DNA of 64,000 nucleotides, from contig NW_008806276.1 of the NCBI RefSeq assembly GCF_000400465.1, positions 496,001 to 560,000 of the forward strand, in the 5' to 3' direction. The position numbers were made by a program, and so were the translations under genes. How positions within the stretch are numbered: the stretch's first letter is position 1; the number at the start of each line of letters is the position of its first letter. This DNA is from Wallemia ichthyophaga EXF-994 (Eukaryota; Basidiomycota; Wallemiomycetes; Wallemiales; Wallemiaceae). The notes below the pieces were generated by a model. That model had not been told where the DNA came from. It was given only the letters and a program-made list of their open reading frames with translations, and ran no database searches. This document shows, piece after piece, positions 42,188 to 54,964 of the stretch.

Positions 42188-42777
42188 CGAAGTAACAAAA
42201 CTTGCTTATGATATTGGAATTGAGAAGGCAATTGACAAGTATGTGAATATTTTCCACGACTTAGATTTCTACCGGCTATTTTACATCTCAAACCAAAGCG
42301 GCCATGATAGCAGCTACTGATTAGTGATGGAGTACATCTTTAACAGCAATTCTCCTTTTACAGTTTTCATTGGCGGATACATTTACAAGCTCGATAAGAC
42401 GTACTCAAGGCGAATTCAGCAGTATTGAGTGATTGCTTTGATATCTGTGATGCTCGGATGGATCAACCTCAGGAAACGATAACTTTGGAAGACAATCACT
42501 GCTTTACTACTTGTTGTGGAATAGTAAACGACATTAAGCCTTATTATCATGTAATTAGCCGTTTAGTTGAAAATTCCACCCTTTGGTTTCTGTTTACAGA
42601 TTGTCTGAATTCTTACAAGACAGTGCAACTCTTTTAGAATTAGAAGAGTATCTGCTAAGGCGTAAGCTCTTTACTAGTCCTGAGAAGCTCAGCTTTTGCG
42701 CCAGATTCAGTCTCAGTAGTGAAAACGTAGATAGAATTCTCAAACAAAAACTGAATTCAGCGCGTATATTACAATGA
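42186..42777 (+). pseudogene. Decayed BTB/POZ-domain gene fragments
   Basis: Three plus-strand pieces resemble a basidiomycete BTB protein but do not form one frame. At 42186-42320 there is a C-terminal-like piece (LAYDIGIEKAIDKYVNIFHD then LDFYRLFYISNQSGHDSSY). At 42330-42400 is a BTB-start-like frame (NSPFTVFIGGYIYKLDKT), which continues only after a one-base shift near 42400 as VLKANSAVLSDCFDICDARM then DQPQETITLED. At 42597-42774 another frame gives a helical tail. Order and frame breaks suggest relics of one or two degraded copies. Sequencing error or undetected short introns are alternatives. Nothing is supported between 42778 and 43087. Confidence 0.4.
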
Positions 42778-43087
42778 AATAGTCGTGACTTTTTCGATAT
42801 CAGTGTTGAGAATACTGAGAGCTTGGTGTTTCTACCGACAATCCAAGCACAGCTAGATACCACGGTGTGTGATGGGATATGGTACACTCAACGCACACTA
42901 CTCACATGAAGACAGCTAAAGCGATCCAACATGTGCAATGAAGATGGATATGAAGGTAAAAAGTACACATTCAATCGCCAACATTGTAAAAAATAGAGAT
43001 GGAGAGAAATACTCAAATCTGCGTCTTGTCAATGGGTATACAAATAAGTTAGGGATCAGGTCATTAATATCAACTCAGTGTACTTGG

Positions 43088-45036
43088 TTATGCATATTCA
43101 CTTTGAACCAATTCAACTGCTCTGTCTATGCATTCGTCAACTGTCCACTTTGGTTCTCTCCTCGACAATTTGAGACTAAGAAGATCCCCAACTTCGTCGC
43201 ACGCGCGTAACAATTCGTCGATATCCCCCTTGGTGTGTGAAGACGAAAGACAGAATCTCACTCTACCACTGGTCAATGGTGTGGCTGGGTAAGCGACGAC
43301 TACAACAACGATAGAAGCAGCACCCGGTGTGAGTCTGTCCATCATTGTTCTTGAGAAGAGCGGTAGTTTTGCTGGGTTGAATATAAACAACGGCACTATT
43401 GGCGAATCCCTTGAACCAGACATGATGAATCCCATCTTGCGCAGTGCTGATGATAAATAACGAGCGTTAAACGCCAGTCTTCTCAATCTATCTTTGCCTT
43501 CTGTACCATCCAGTAGATCTCTTGGAAGGGTCATCCAATGCGGCAAAGTGTTGTGAGTGACTGGACCTGGATGTGTGTCCTCACTTATATGTTCACCACC
43601 TTCGACAAACTCTTTGACGCCTGTGATGGAAGCGAGCGAACTGATAATCTGGGTGAGTACAGGCGGAGACATGGATTCAGCATAAGTCATTCCATGACTC
43701 CTCTGTCTGATTCTATTCACCAAATCTTGATCACCTGCGATATAACCACCAGCAGCACCAAATGACTTTGTAACTGTACCCATAAGTATATCAATCAAGC
43801 GAGGATTTATTCCAAAGTAGTCACACACACCTCTACCGTGTGGACCGATAGCACCAATTGAGTGAGCTTCATCGATATAGAGGTAGAATTTGTACTTGTT
43901 CTTCATTTCCATAATTGCTGGAAGATTGACTAGTGTACCTTCCATTGAGTACAACCCTTCTACAATTAGCAATATCTTCTTCCATGGACGGTGTGTGCGA
44001 GGTTGGCCTTGGGAGATGGTCTCTCTAAGTAAATTCTCGAGGTCTTTCATGTCGTTGTGTTTGTACTGTCTTACACTGGCACCAGACAGACGCACACCGA
44101 ATCTAATTGAGCTGTGGTTGAGTTCATCACTAATGACTAAACAGCCTTTATTAACGAGTGCAGGGATAGTAGTTGAGTTCGTAGCGAAACCCATTGATAT
44201 CAGCATAGCGTCCTGGGTGCCCAGGAATTTAGCCACCAGCTTCTCCGCATGATGGTGTAAATCGAGTGTACCACCTTCAAGACGAGGACCACCAGCAGAA
44301 ATGCCGTACCTCGAAATGCAGTCTTCAACAGCATCTGCGCAGCCGCCTCTAGCTTGGGCGAAACCAAGGTAATTGTATGATGAGACGTTGAGGCATCTTG
44401 TGTTGGACCCCGAGTAGAAGTAGGTGTTGTTGTAATCATCCGAGTCTCTATCGAGTGTGAGTATCGTACGACCAGGCACGCCTGAGTGGAGGGTGAGAGG
44501 AGGTAGGTCCAAATAAAGCCAGACTAACCAGTCGTTGGTCTACTAAAGCAGTCATCGATACGCAACTTAAGCCTACGCGTATAGAAGCTATCGAAATCGG
44601 ATAAAAGAGCAGCGTAACCATTATTAGGCATGAGATGCTTGTAATGCTTATTGAACATGCGTTTACCAAAGAAATCCCTCATATGGCCAATAACGATGAG
44701 TAAGACGAAGCTTACGTACGTAGATATCAATATGTAATAACTGGGATCCTCTACTTCTGCGATTGTGGAGTCTTCGTTGGTATTGTGACTGCTTATAAAT
44801 CGAAAGTCGTCGTTGTTGCAGATACCGTACTCGTCGTGGCTAAGTTGAGATTTCGTGGGCACTTCCAACTTATTCTGGAGATATGATCTTGCGTCGGGTA
44901 GATTGTCTGCGGATGTCGTTGAGAGAGATGGCATCGATGGTCGCGGATAAAGGAACGTGGATTTCGCGTTTACATTTCCAGCTGGGGACTTTTCTAGCTG
45001 CGTACTCCTCAGCCTATTTGAACTATTTACTTGCAT
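43088..45036 (-). CDS. LCB2: Serine palmitoyltransferase subunit 2
   Basis: PLP-dependent catalytic subunit of the first, committed step of sphingolipid synthesis in the ER: serine plus palmitoyl-CoA to 3-ketosphinganine. Exons 44529-45036 and 43088-44481, a 47-nt intron (GTTAGT, CTCAG), 633 aa. The join gives DDCFSRPTTGVPGRTILTLD. A membrane segment (YYILISTYVSFVLLIVIGHM) precedes the catalytic domain. Landmarks are SSYNYLGFAQ, ISDELNHSSIRFG, IDEAHSIGAIGPHGRG and GTVTKSFGAAGGYIAG with the PLP lysine, which distinguishes Lcb2 from Lcb1. I start at the ATG at 45036, because the upstream in-frame codon is not ATG. The about 100-residue N-terminal extension is low complexity. Confidence 0.95.
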
Positions 45037-45712
45037 TTTTTGTTTTTTTAGATAATGAGTGTTCAGGACACTGATGTGCGCAGGGCGCTGAGCGAGGGTA
45101 GTTTGCGCCAATCAAATCTTAAAATTCATATTTTCGGGATGCAGTTGTGTGGCGAGTATACACAGCAGTCTGCTATATCGCTCTGCTCGGCCGCACTCGG
45201 CTTTTTTAATCGCACGTATCCATTCCATTGACGCCGAAAGCAACTCAAACGAGGCATATTAATTCCTCCGTGTAAAAATATAATTCTCATATATTTGCAC
45301 ATACTCTGTATACTGAATTAATTTTATCCATTTTTTTCAAGCCGTTTGCAGTATGTTTGAGGTGTATCGTGCGTATTTAGAGTTCGTGTTTAGAGTATTT
45401 TTGGAGTGCATTGAGTGTCGTTACATACAAATGTAGCTAAGTCTTACTCATGGTGCTCTTATCTCTGGTAAAGGACATGAAAATTTTCCAAAAGAAATAA
45501 GCTGAGAGCAAGTGGAAATCTGCTACGTTGGAGATGTAGCAACATTTATTACAGTCCCTCCTCATTATCGACTCTCAAAATATTAGGATAACCCAGGCTC
45601 TCCCAGATTCGTCACTTTTTCACACACAGCGGCGATACGATGGAAAATCAAGACAGCTACAAAGACCCATTTGAAGTGAGTTCGTAGAAATTTCACGTTT
45701 ATTTCAGCTCAA
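45037..45712. other. Divergent promoter region between LCB2 and coiled-coil gene
   Basis: About 680 bp separating two divergent genes, long for this window, AT-rich with homopolymeric T runs near 45041-45052 and 45331-45337. An ATG at 45641 followed by GTGAGT at 45677 could be a first coding exon of the downstream gene, but it is out of phase with the frame I used. No other gene is supported. Confidence 0.45.
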
Positions 45713-47975
45713 ATGCCAAAAAAGGACGCCAAAAGTCCCTTTCCTGGCCACCCAGGTGAATCTGTCGAGAGATCGGCACCAAGCAAGGGCAAGGGAGATG
45801 TGTTGCAGCCAAGCAACCAGAAGATGCAGCCGAATGATACCGATGAGCTTATCGTGAAAATGATCAAGAAATCTTCATCAACCGCTGAGAGGCTCAAACA
45901 ACTCGATGGATTGCTTAAAATGGTTAGCGGTGTATATCCCAGCTGAGCTACATTCTTAACTCACTAACCACCCAGGCAATTGAGAAAATCCTGCTCGAGA
46001 AAGTCGACAACGACGCTTCGATGCGTGAAATGCTCGATCCGTTGACAACCCAGATGAACATAGAGTTGGATGCATTCGAAGCGCGTATAAATAACAACGA
46101 CGAATTGAAAGAGCTCATCGTGGCAACAAAGATACGCGATGCCGATAACGAGGATCTTTCCTCGGATGAAAGTAAGCTGCTCGAGAACCTTAACTCGGTG
46201 GGTGTGCTCTGTGCGCTGTGCACCAACATCCACTCACGAACCCAATCAAATAGATCCGCGAAGAGTATGGAGGTAACGTTAGACGCGCTCAGAATATCAT
46301 CAACACTGCCACCAAGCAGCGTGAAGAAGCCGAGGCTAAAGTGGCCGCAGAGGAGGCTGAGCGCATTGAACGCGTTAACGAGACGATAAATCAAGTTATC
46401 ACGCTTAATAAGCAGCTCACGCCTCTCATAAATCTTGCAAAATCTACCGTGAAAGCCACTACCCACGAGAAGGAATCGATCATTACTCAACTTTCATCAC
46501 TTGTAGAACAGGCTGAGATTATCGTAGATGATGCTAAGTGGCTGGATGATAAGGAAGAGCACTACTACAAGGCTACGATTGAGTTAAGGTTTGTTGTTTG
46601 TTAATTTTAAGTGCGACAAAAGTAACACAAATGGATAGTCGCAGTAACGCAGCAAACCGCTCAGCAACACCTGAAGACTACAGATTAATCGATGAGTTAA
46701 AGAAGCTAGAGCAGCTTTTGAATGTTGAGTTGGTTGATATTCGCAAGGCAATTGAAAATTTGAGCGGTGAACTCAACCAACAAGTCCAAGAAGCTGAAGA
46801 GACTGAAAAGACTTTAGTAAGCTCCATTCACGAACTTTGCAATACAGTAGATCGCACCAGATATCGCATCCGTCCAATACTCCGCATGATGAAAGATGTA
46901 ATTGACGAGAACGAATCGAAGAAGGAAGTCGATATTAAAGAGCTCAACGATCGCTTGAGACCCTTGATAAACCAATCTCTTGGACTACATGAGAGTGCCC
47001 TTGCTGAAATACGCCAATTTGATCCAAAGAAGGAGCTAGAAAAGGCTTCATTGGCGCGAGTTGCCGTTGGACAGGGCACCACTGACGATGTCCGTCTGAG
47101 TGATGGAATTAAAGATGTATTTAGCGCGCAAAAATCTATTCTCAAACTAACAACGCGTATTAGATTGAATCACAGCCTTTACAAATCGAAGAAGCTAAAA
47201 AATTCCTTAAACATCACGAACGCATCCAGGATGAAGCTGATGCATTGAAAGATGAGGAACAGAAAAAGATCGAGTGGCTGATCAACGAGTTGTCAGATAT
47301 AGTTGAGACGGGATGGTCGAGAATTAAGCCATTGTGCGACATGATCGACGATGCTATCAACACAGCAAGTCAAATACCAGACGAAGAGATGGATGAACAG
47401 AAGCAGAAAGCGCTATCTGATAAAGTTATACCGCTTTGCGAACAAGCTCAAGCCATCCTCTACGAAACTCAAGGACAGGTTGAAGGTTTTGATAGACACG
47501 CTCAAATTCTCAAACTCGCTAAGCAGCACGTTGAGTCTAATGAAGCATCTGCTGAAGAGAACAGACTGGCAGAGAAGCTGACCGAGGTTTGTTTGGTGTA
47601 TAAAGCAGCACGCTTTCCTAACGTAACGCGATCACAGCTCACTGAAACTGTCGCGAGAACTATCGAGAATGCCAAATCCAAATTAGCCAACATGCAATAT
47701 GCCAAGAGAGACATACTGCCAATATTAGGGTTGCTTTCGAGTGGGTTGAGTTAATGTTTGTTGTGCGACTCACTAAACCAACACTACTAGATCCGATCAC
47801 ACAGATTTTAGGTGCTGTTGGGTTATTACTCACAGGTGTACTCAACCTGGTCGGCACCCTCCTCAGTGGACTGGGACTGGGTGGAGTAGTCAATGGTATT
47901 CTGCGCGGTCTGAGACTCGACAAGATACTGTATTCAGTTACGGGCATCAAGCTTGACAGCTTGCGTCTTAAGTGA
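45713..47975 (+). CDS. DUF6987-type coiled-coil protein with Gly-rich hydrophobic tail
   Basis: Fungal protein of unknown function. Seven exons: 45713-45922, 45976-46197, 46254-46588, 46639-47116, 47164-47586, 47638-47749, 47791-47975; introns 41-56 nt; 654 aa. It is built of successive helical coiled-coil units, each with a hydrophobic helix of the type LRPLINQSL, NKQLTPLINLAK or SRIKPLCDMIDDA, which reads as a diverged internal repeat. The C-terminus matches the DUF6987 pattern: ENAKSKLANMQYAKRDILPI, then ITQILGAVGLLLTGVLNLVG and LLSGLGLGGVVNG, a long Gly/Leu-rich possibly membrane-associated helix. The start is uncertain. An alternative first exon at 45641 with an additional intron (donor at 45755, acceptor CCAG before 45821) also keeps phase. 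Confidence 0.72.
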
Positions 47976-48108
47976 GTATGACAGTCCAAAGCTAAGGCTA
48001 CTGCTACTAATATTACTACTATAATTATTATATCAAGTGAAAACACAAAAACCAATTAAGTAACGATATATTTCTCCTTTGTTATGATATCTATCGATCA
48101 AGTAAAGA

Positions 48109-49455
48109 TTACGATTTGATTTGAGTTGATTTATACCACTGAGGAGATTGTTAGAGGTGTGTTTTTGAGTGACGCCGTTCACTCACATCCAACGTATTTT
48201 GAATACCCTCTTCAAGACCAACAACAGGCTCATAGCCGAGTACGCGGCGGGCTTTCTCAATGTTGAAAAATCTGTATGAGGATGCGTAATTAACTCTATA
48301 TCTGGTGAAACCAGCCTCACGACCGCTAAACCAAGCGAAAACTTCAGCGGCAGCGCCTAGGAAGTAACCGAGGGATGAGGAGAAGACGGTGGGCTGAGGA
48401 GGGATATGACCAATACCTTTCCAAACCGCTCTTGGGAAATCCCAGAAATAGATGGGTTCACCGTTTGTGATGAAGAAGGCATTACCTGATACTTTAAGTG
48501 CGGAAGCAATTTCTGGCTTGGATGGATCGATAAATTGGTCGAATTTAGTTCTAACTAGTGGCTTGGATTCTTTTACGCCCTTGTTGTACATTAATGCACT
48601 CTGTTTCTCATCTCCAGTAACATCTCTTGTTGGGTGAGGGCCGACGTTTCTTGATCTGGATGTAGGTACTTTGATGTCATTCTGCGTAGGATCAACAAAA
48701 CCGATGTTCTCCGTGAAAATACTAGGATCGACTGGTGCGTTGAAGAGTTTTTCAGCAGCGAGGAGGTGAGCGTGTACGACATTATGCACATAAGTCCAAT
48801 CGAAGAGATTTTCGTTGTTACCGATTTGGTACTTGGTTTGGTTGTTCTCGACGACCTTTATTAGACCAGCGAGGACTTGTCTATCTCCCGGGCCGAAAAT
48901 ACCGGCAGGTCTGATAGCGCAAGTGCGCATGGCACCTTCATCGTCATTGTTGGCGTTGAGAACGAGTTTCTCGGCATCCGCTTTGGTCTGGTTATAAGCA
49001 TCCATAGCTTTGGTTGGATATGGGCAGCGTTCATCGACATCGATCAGGTCACCGCCGTCATATACGGTGCCTGCGGAAGAGGTGAAGATAAATTTACGTA
49101 CGTTGTTTGTGCGTGAGGCTTCGAGAAGGTTAGCAGTACCATCAACGTTCACGGCTTGGTAGATATCCTGGCTGAGGCCGTGGATGGGTGATGCAGTGTG
49201 TATAACGCAGCTAGGCTTGAGCTTGGCAATGAGGGCGTGTAGAGCATCCTTGTCGGTGAGATCTGCACTATGAAATTCAATTGCGTTTGAATGCCTCTGT
49301 ACTAAATCCGTAACGAAAACTGTGTCGCCGCGTTTGTGCAGTGTTTCTGCAATGTGATTGCCAAGGAATCCTGATCCACCAACAACGAGATAAGAATCCT
49401 GCGGTTTGTGAGTATTTGTGTCGTTTCTCATCACGTGTTCTCGTACCTTGATCAT
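48109..49455 (-). CDS. ERG26: Sterol-4-alpha-carboxylate 3-dehydrogenase (decarboxylating)
   Basis: ER enzyme of ergosterol synthesis, removing the C4 carboxyl group with oxidation at C3 in the Erg25-Erg26-Erg27 complex. Extended SDR fold: YLVVGGSGFLG cofactor loop, IHTASPIHGL, FTSSAGTVYDGG, and catalytic YNQTK, followed by ACAIRPAGIFGPGD-like sequence (TCAIRPAGIFGPGD). Two introns are inferred. One of 48 nt at 49399-49446 (GTACGA, CCGCAG) leaves MIK joined to DSYLVVGGSGFLG. One of 48 nt at 48139-48186 (GTGAGT, CTCAG) replaces a spurious tail with LDWYKSTQIKS. With both removed the product is 416 aa. The 5' intron stays open if retained, so its use is less certain than the 3' one. Confidence 0.93.
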
Positions 49456-49533
49456 GGCTGATGTGATATAAGGAGGAATCCAAACGAAATGAAGAAAATC
49501 AGATAAATCAAATAAAATTTAAAATCGTTTCAT

Positions 49534-50066
49534 TTATTCTTCATCCTCCTCATCTCCAACGACTGGAACACTCTTCTTGCGGGCGACGAGCAGTTCATTC
49601 TGGATATGAGGCAGGCGACCACCTTCCATAATATCCACATGGGCCAGCAGCTTATCGATCTCCTCATCGTTTCTAATAGCCAGTTGGAGATGGCGTGGTG
49701 TTATACGCTGTCTCTTGTTATCGATGCACGCGTTCCCCGCCAGTTCGAGTAATTCTGCGGTGAGGTACTCCATAACAGCAGCCATGTAGACTGTATATGG
49801 TTTTAATTAGTGATGCGTATTCGCTGAATTCACCTTGAAACTCACCCGCCGCTCCTTGACCGATACGCTGAGCGTAGTGTCCCTGTCGCAGATTCTTCTC
49901 AATTCTACCAACAGGGAATATTAGTCCTATGTGTAGCGTGAAGTTGCTGCACTGCAAATACTGCAATTCGTTACCCACCTGCACGCGCGGACCTTGAGTG
50001 CTTTTTGATTTCCTCTGGATGAGTCTTGCCTTTGCCACCTTTGTTTCTGGTGCTGGTACTAGCCAT
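49534..50066 (-). CDS. Divergent histone H2A (H2A variant)
   Basis: Core histone fold protein. Exons 49979-50066, 49846-49926 and 49534-49790, introns 52 and 55 nt, 141 aa. After a basic tail ([20 protein letters not shown]) it reads [60 protein letters not shown] and [20 protein letters not shown]. The acidic-patch residues (EYLTAE, LEL, NDEE) are kept. The L1 loop resembles canonical H2A, not H2A.Z, while the docking segment [14 protein letters not shown] differs from both. There is no C-terminal SQ phosphorylation motif; the tail ends in acidic GDEEDEE. Introns also argue against a bulk replication-dependent gene. It could be the main H2A of the species or a variant. Confidence 0.88.
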
Positions 50067-50429
50067 TTCGTATACTGCTTATGTACTGATGGTGTTTTAC
50101 CAACTCACGCAAGTTGCTAACTGATTAATCCTTTCTCAATCGTACGCCCAACTGAGACAATCAGGCCGAGTGTTTGTCGTGGGTTGAGTGGCAGCGGGAA
50201 TTAGTTTATACAAATCTAGTACCGCATTTATTGTTTAGCTACCACACTCTCCACGATATACCAATTGGAGGTGAAAATATTCACCAACCCACACATGTAA
50301 TAATGCACGTTATTAGATTGTGCTCTAATCACATAAACTATACATCACACACACTCCCTAAACAACCAATTTTCACAATATCAAACCTCTACACTGTCTT
50401 CTTTGACGTCACGTCAACCAAACAAGCCA

Positions 50430-51795
<1,366 letters not shown>

Positions 51796-51862
51796 AATGG
51801 GGTAGATTGATCGATGTAATAAATAAATAGGGTTTATACCTCTCGTTTTAATTAAAATCACA

Positions 51863-53276
51863 CTAAGTCGGTAGTGATAGAGTACTAGAGTTACTATTGC
51901 TGGTACTCGCACTTCCCGTCCCACCTGGCAACCGTCTCTTGACAAACTCGCGCACAATTTGATGACCTTGGAGTGTAACAAAGAAGAGACGCTTAGAATC
52001 ATTAGACCAGAGTACGCAATCGTATGAGTTTGCATAATTGAGCAATATCTCATAATCAGGTTGCGATCTGAAATCCTCGTAAAGTACACCGTCATCAGCT
52101 TTAAGTCTGTTCTTCTCTAATTCCCACAAACGTATTTGGTCAGATACAGTAACTGGCAGCAGTGGGTTGTTTCTATACATTTGCGAATGAGCGTGTGAGG
52201 ATAAGTAGCCAATGATCTGCGTTGCTTCATTAGTGAATACTATCAAACACTCTAACTAAACCCACTTGCTCAGCCGTTATGCCATTGCTCAACGCACTTC
52301 TGATACTATCCCTAGTAATTACACCGATGACTAGATTCGGGTAGCGTGCTTTAAGAGTGACGAACAAGTTGAGAATAGAAATTTGCAGTGGATTGCTGGT
52401 ATATGCGTATAGTCTGTAGTTAGTTTCCAAAACAATGAACCGTTTGTTATTGGATGCAGATGTAAATGAAGAGGATGAGTTTGTAGGTAGGAGTGGTGGA
52501 GCAGACGAAGTTAACGATGTAGCTAGTCTAGTTGGATAAAAACGTTTTGAAGAGTTCTTGCGCTGCCAGATTAAACCATAATCGCGTAAATCTGATAACA
52601 TGGCTTGTTGAGTTATTGTGAGTGAATCAATTGAGTAATCTTTGCCTAATTCAAGTGTACCGAGGATAAAGAGAAACGAAGTAACTTCGACAAGATCCAT
52701 TTGCCTTATTTGAGATAGAGATAAATATTGTAAGAGCAGCTGCCATAACTGAAATTGAACGTCTTGCAAGAGGAATTGGAAGCCATTTGAGGTGATGTTG
52801 TGCGAGCTTTTGGATGAATTGATGAGATTTGAGTTTTCAAGTAGAAAGAGAACACCCTTCGAAGGTGTGTGGGTGTAATTGCCGACCATGAAATGTAGAA
52901 TAATCTCCCATTGATGAGTAGCGAATGAATCTAACTGATCAATGCTTGTAGAAATGGATTTTGATATACTTTCTATATGTTTGCCCGTGAGTAAGCTACT
53001 CAATGAGCTTGTGAATGACTCGTTTAGCTGTATGGCATTCTGATCCAGCTGTATGATATTCAAATCCATCAACAAAGACAAATCAATATCTTTGAATAAC
53101 AATTGTACAGCATTTCTATCTATGGAATGATTATTGAATAACAAATTACTTATAAACTGCTTCTGGGTTTCGTCCAGTAATCTGAATATAGTCAAGCTGC
53201 TTGAATTATTCAAGTATAGTTTATTTAGATTCAATTTCGATAATGTTTTAAGATAATTTATTATAAGTATCTTCAT
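51863..53276 (-). CDS. TFB2: TFIIH core subunit Tfb2 (p52)
   Basis: Structural subunit of TFIIH that anchors and stimulates the Ssl2/XPB ATPase in transcription initiation and nucleotide excision repair. Exons 52266-53276 and 51863-52216, a 49-nt intron (GTGGGT, CTAAT, CGCAG), 454 aa. The join reads LSNGITAEQIIGYLSSHAHS, a signature of the Tfb2 C-terminal half. Upstream are QWEIILHFMVG, SNGFQFLLQDVQFQLWQLLL, DLRDYGLIWQRK and FIVLETNYRLYAYTSNPLQI, typical of p52 winged-helix repeats. The C-terminal domain (DQIRLWELEKNRLKADDGVL, YEDF) is the Tfb5/p8-binding region. Its ATG lies 70 bp from the divergent aminopeptidase. Confidence 0.93.
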
Positions 53277-53346
53277 TTGAAATTTTCAAGCACCTTTCAG
53301 CTTAATTGATTTGGTGGTTGGTCTTAACGAGGTACACATAAGGCTA

Positions 53347-54884
53347 ATGGCATCATCAGTTATCAAACTTAACCCATCGAGCACAAACAACTTGAAAGTT
53401 TTATACAATTCTCCACTTGAAATTATAAACTCAATTGCATCCACCACTCCTACCTCTGTAAAGAGCGCGACAGCGAACTCAATCAAGGAGTTGAAGAAGC
53501 AAGATGACATTCAATCAGCCCAAGTTGACGCTACAAATTACCCACATCACGCTGCTATCGGCGCTCACCTCGCTAACTTCTCTTACTCTCTCAAATCCGC
53601 AAATGTCAAACATCCAATCAACATTTCCCCCTTACAACAACAACAATCATCTTATAACACCTCTCTCAACTGGCACACGGGTGAGATTTACGCCTACGCT
53701 CAAAACTTAGCAAGGGAACTGATGGAGATGCCTCCAAACTATTGCACCCCTACTTACTTCACTGAGAGAGCAAAGAAGGAATTTTCTGGGCTGGATAACA
53801 TTGACTTGCAAATATTTGATAAAGAGTGGGCTGAGTCTATGAAAATGAACTCGTTCCTTAGCGTCGCTCAAGGTTCCGATGAACCTTGCAAATTTCTTCA
53901 AATCAAGTACAATGGTGCTCCCGACTCAAACGAGAAACCTTTAGCCTTAGTTGGTAAGGGTATAACTATGGATACTGGTGGTATATCCCTCAAGGCTGGT
54001 GCATCTAGTAAGTGAGACATTGTGAAATACTGAAACACCTCCTAACACTAAACCCAGTGGATCTCATGAGAGGTAGGTCACTCTGAAGATATAAATATGC
54101 TTCCATCTAATAAAATCAGGTGACTGTGGTGGTGCATGTACTCTCCTCGCTACCACTCAAGCAATCGCAAAACTCAAGCTGCCAATAAACGTCATCTTCG
54201 TTGCTCCTCTTACTGAAAACATGCCATCCGGTAAAGCTACCAAACCTGGCGATATTATCACTTCAATGTCAGGAAAGACTATCAATGTCTTGAACACAGA
54301 CGCAGAAGGTAGATTGGTTTTAGCAGATGCATTATACTATATATCAACTAAGCATGATCCACACACCATTATTGACTGTGCTACACTCACAGGTGCGATG
54401 GTTATAGCATTAGGTGGGTTTTTCGTAGATTGAAAGAGTATCTAACTTTGATGTAAAGGTGAGGCATACTCAGGTGTTTTCTCCACTTCAGACGACCTTT
54501 GGAACTCCCTCAATCAAGCTGGCTTAGATGAAGATGACAAAATGTGGAGAATGCCTTTCGATGATTTCTACCTCAAGCAAATTAACCACACTGCTGCAGA
54601 TCTCGCTAACACTGGCGGAAGACCAGGTGGGGCGTGTACGGCTGCCATCTTTTTGAAGCAATTTGTTGAAGGCATTGAAGATAGTCAAGGCAAAGAGGCT
54701 GTGAGGTCGTATGCACACATTGATATAGCGGGATCTATGGAGTGTACCAAACCTGATGGTGAGAACGCTATCAATGACGCTTACAAATACTCTAACAATG
54801 AACGCAGGTCCTAATGTCAAGGGAATGTCTGGAAGACCTACAAGAACTATAATCGAGTACGCCAGACAATTGGCAGCCAAGTAA
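53347..54884 (+). CDS. Leucyl aminopeptidase, family M17
   Basis: Cytosolic dizinc exopeptidase releasing N-terminal residues. Five exons: 53347-54007, 54058-54072, 54120-54413, 54459-54758, 54808-54884; 448 aa. The second exon is only 15 nt and supplies MDLMR residues in GASMDLMRGDCGGA; without it the catalytic core is broken. The active site includes [18 protein letters not shown] (Lys and Asp zinc ligands), [14 protein letters not shown] (M17 signature) and [20 protein letters not shown]. The C-terminal part has [16 protein letters not shown] and HIDIAGS. The N-terminal about 160 residues are the variable domain. The start at 53347 is the first clear ATG before MASSVIKL; a more upstream in-frame start is not excluded. 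Confidence 0.93.
54058..54072 (+). other. 15-nt microexon of the M17 aminopeptidase gene
   Basis: Flanked by acceptor AACCCAG and donor GTAGGT, with a CTAAC branch site upstream in intron 1 and CTAAT in intron 2. It encodes the conserved Met-Asp-Leu-Met-Arg of the metal-binding region and is needed to keep phase between exons 1 and 3. Confidence 0.85.
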
Positions 54885-54964
54885 ATTAAACTGAGTGAAA
54901 GATATAAAACACGTGTATGAATCTTTGTTTGAATTTATCTCCTTGTTCACGCACTGCGATCAGG

